Virus record (IMG/VR): IMGVR_UViG_3300027749_000497
Coordinates: 1-22,734 of that record
Source of the DNA: a virus
Direction: 5' to 3' (one strand)
Length of the DNA: 22,734 nt
In this document: positions 22,712-22,734 of the stretch, one piece after another
Layout of the letters: each line of letters starts with the position of its first letter
Numbering within the stretch: position 1 is the stretch's first letter
Translations under genes and position numbers: made by a program
Notes under the pieces: generated by a model
What the model was told of the DNA's origin: nothing
What the model saw: only the letters and a program-made list of their open reading frames with translations
Database searches by the model: none

Positions 22712-22734
22712 ATGAGTCAATCTTTATTAGGCGG
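22712..22734 (+). CDS. Start of another gene, truncated by the window end
   Basis: ATG at 22712 is preceded by AAGGA at 22701-22705 (six bases away) and follows the adhesin stop. The first residues read MSQSLLG and the reading frame runs off the window. No identification is possible from eight codons. Given its neighbours, another tail or lysis gene is plausible. Confidence 0.5.

Overview
The window is a stretch of tailed double-stranded DNA phage (or prophage) genome, almost certainly a short-tailed podovirus-like phage. It holds the head-assembly, neck and tail-fibre/adhesin part of the late gene module. All genes lie on the + strand, are packed with gaps of a few bases or small overlaps, and no host-type gene, tRNA, insertion sequence or CRISPR array is visible. 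Protein types seen here (NAPFGLRP-type head protein, phage GroES, GGTG-type fibres, Gly-rich adhesins with a C-terminal SGTxTF peptide) are familiar from uncultured phages of fresh and marine water. A Gram-negative aquatic host is a reasonable guess, but the sequence does not prove it.

Layout. (1) 2-4372: the 3' part of a giant multidomain 'polyvalent' protein, open at the left window edge, followed by a Pro/Tyr-rich protein (4374-5087). (2) 5098-9339: portal protein, then a cascade of overlapping genes: a 51-residue basic protein, a 64-residue protein, a phage GroES-like co-chaperonin and the scaffolding protein. (3) 9351-11433: a Trp-containing conserved head protein, a putative decoration protein and the major capsid protein, closed by a strong intrinsic terminator (11442-11473). 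(4) 11506-14145: a beta-rich structural protein carrying two inserted beta modules and a Lys/Gly/Met-rich repeat protein, closed by a second terminator with a cUACGg tetraloop. (5) 14157-16887: a second beta-sandwich structural protein, a three-module basic protein, a neck/tail adaptor with an inserted discoidin-like domain, and a small zinc-ribbon protein. (6) 16890-22734: a tail-fibre-like protein with internal repeats, three small fibre-associated proteins, two Gly-rich adhesin-like proteins (the second with a LamG-like domain) and the first codons of another gene.

How the parts fit. Portal, scaffold and coat build the procapsid, and the GroES homologue, coupled between portal and scaffold, probably redirects the host GroEL to fold the coat protein. 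The adaptor and zinc-ribbon proteins probably complete the neck, and the fibre and adhesin genes form the host-recognition end. Terminase, lysis and replication genes and a recognisable tail-tube/nozzle gene are not in the window.

The most unusual theme is a short basic glycine-doublet motif (K-K/A/R-G-G-x-hydrophobic, often followed by F-D-x-G-G). It recurs in otherwise unrelated proteins: the polyvalent protein (internally and at its C-terminus), the 51-residue protein, the 449-residue repeat protein and, more loosely, the 172-residue protein. It looks like a shared tag, docking or processing signal of virion proteins whose function I do not know.
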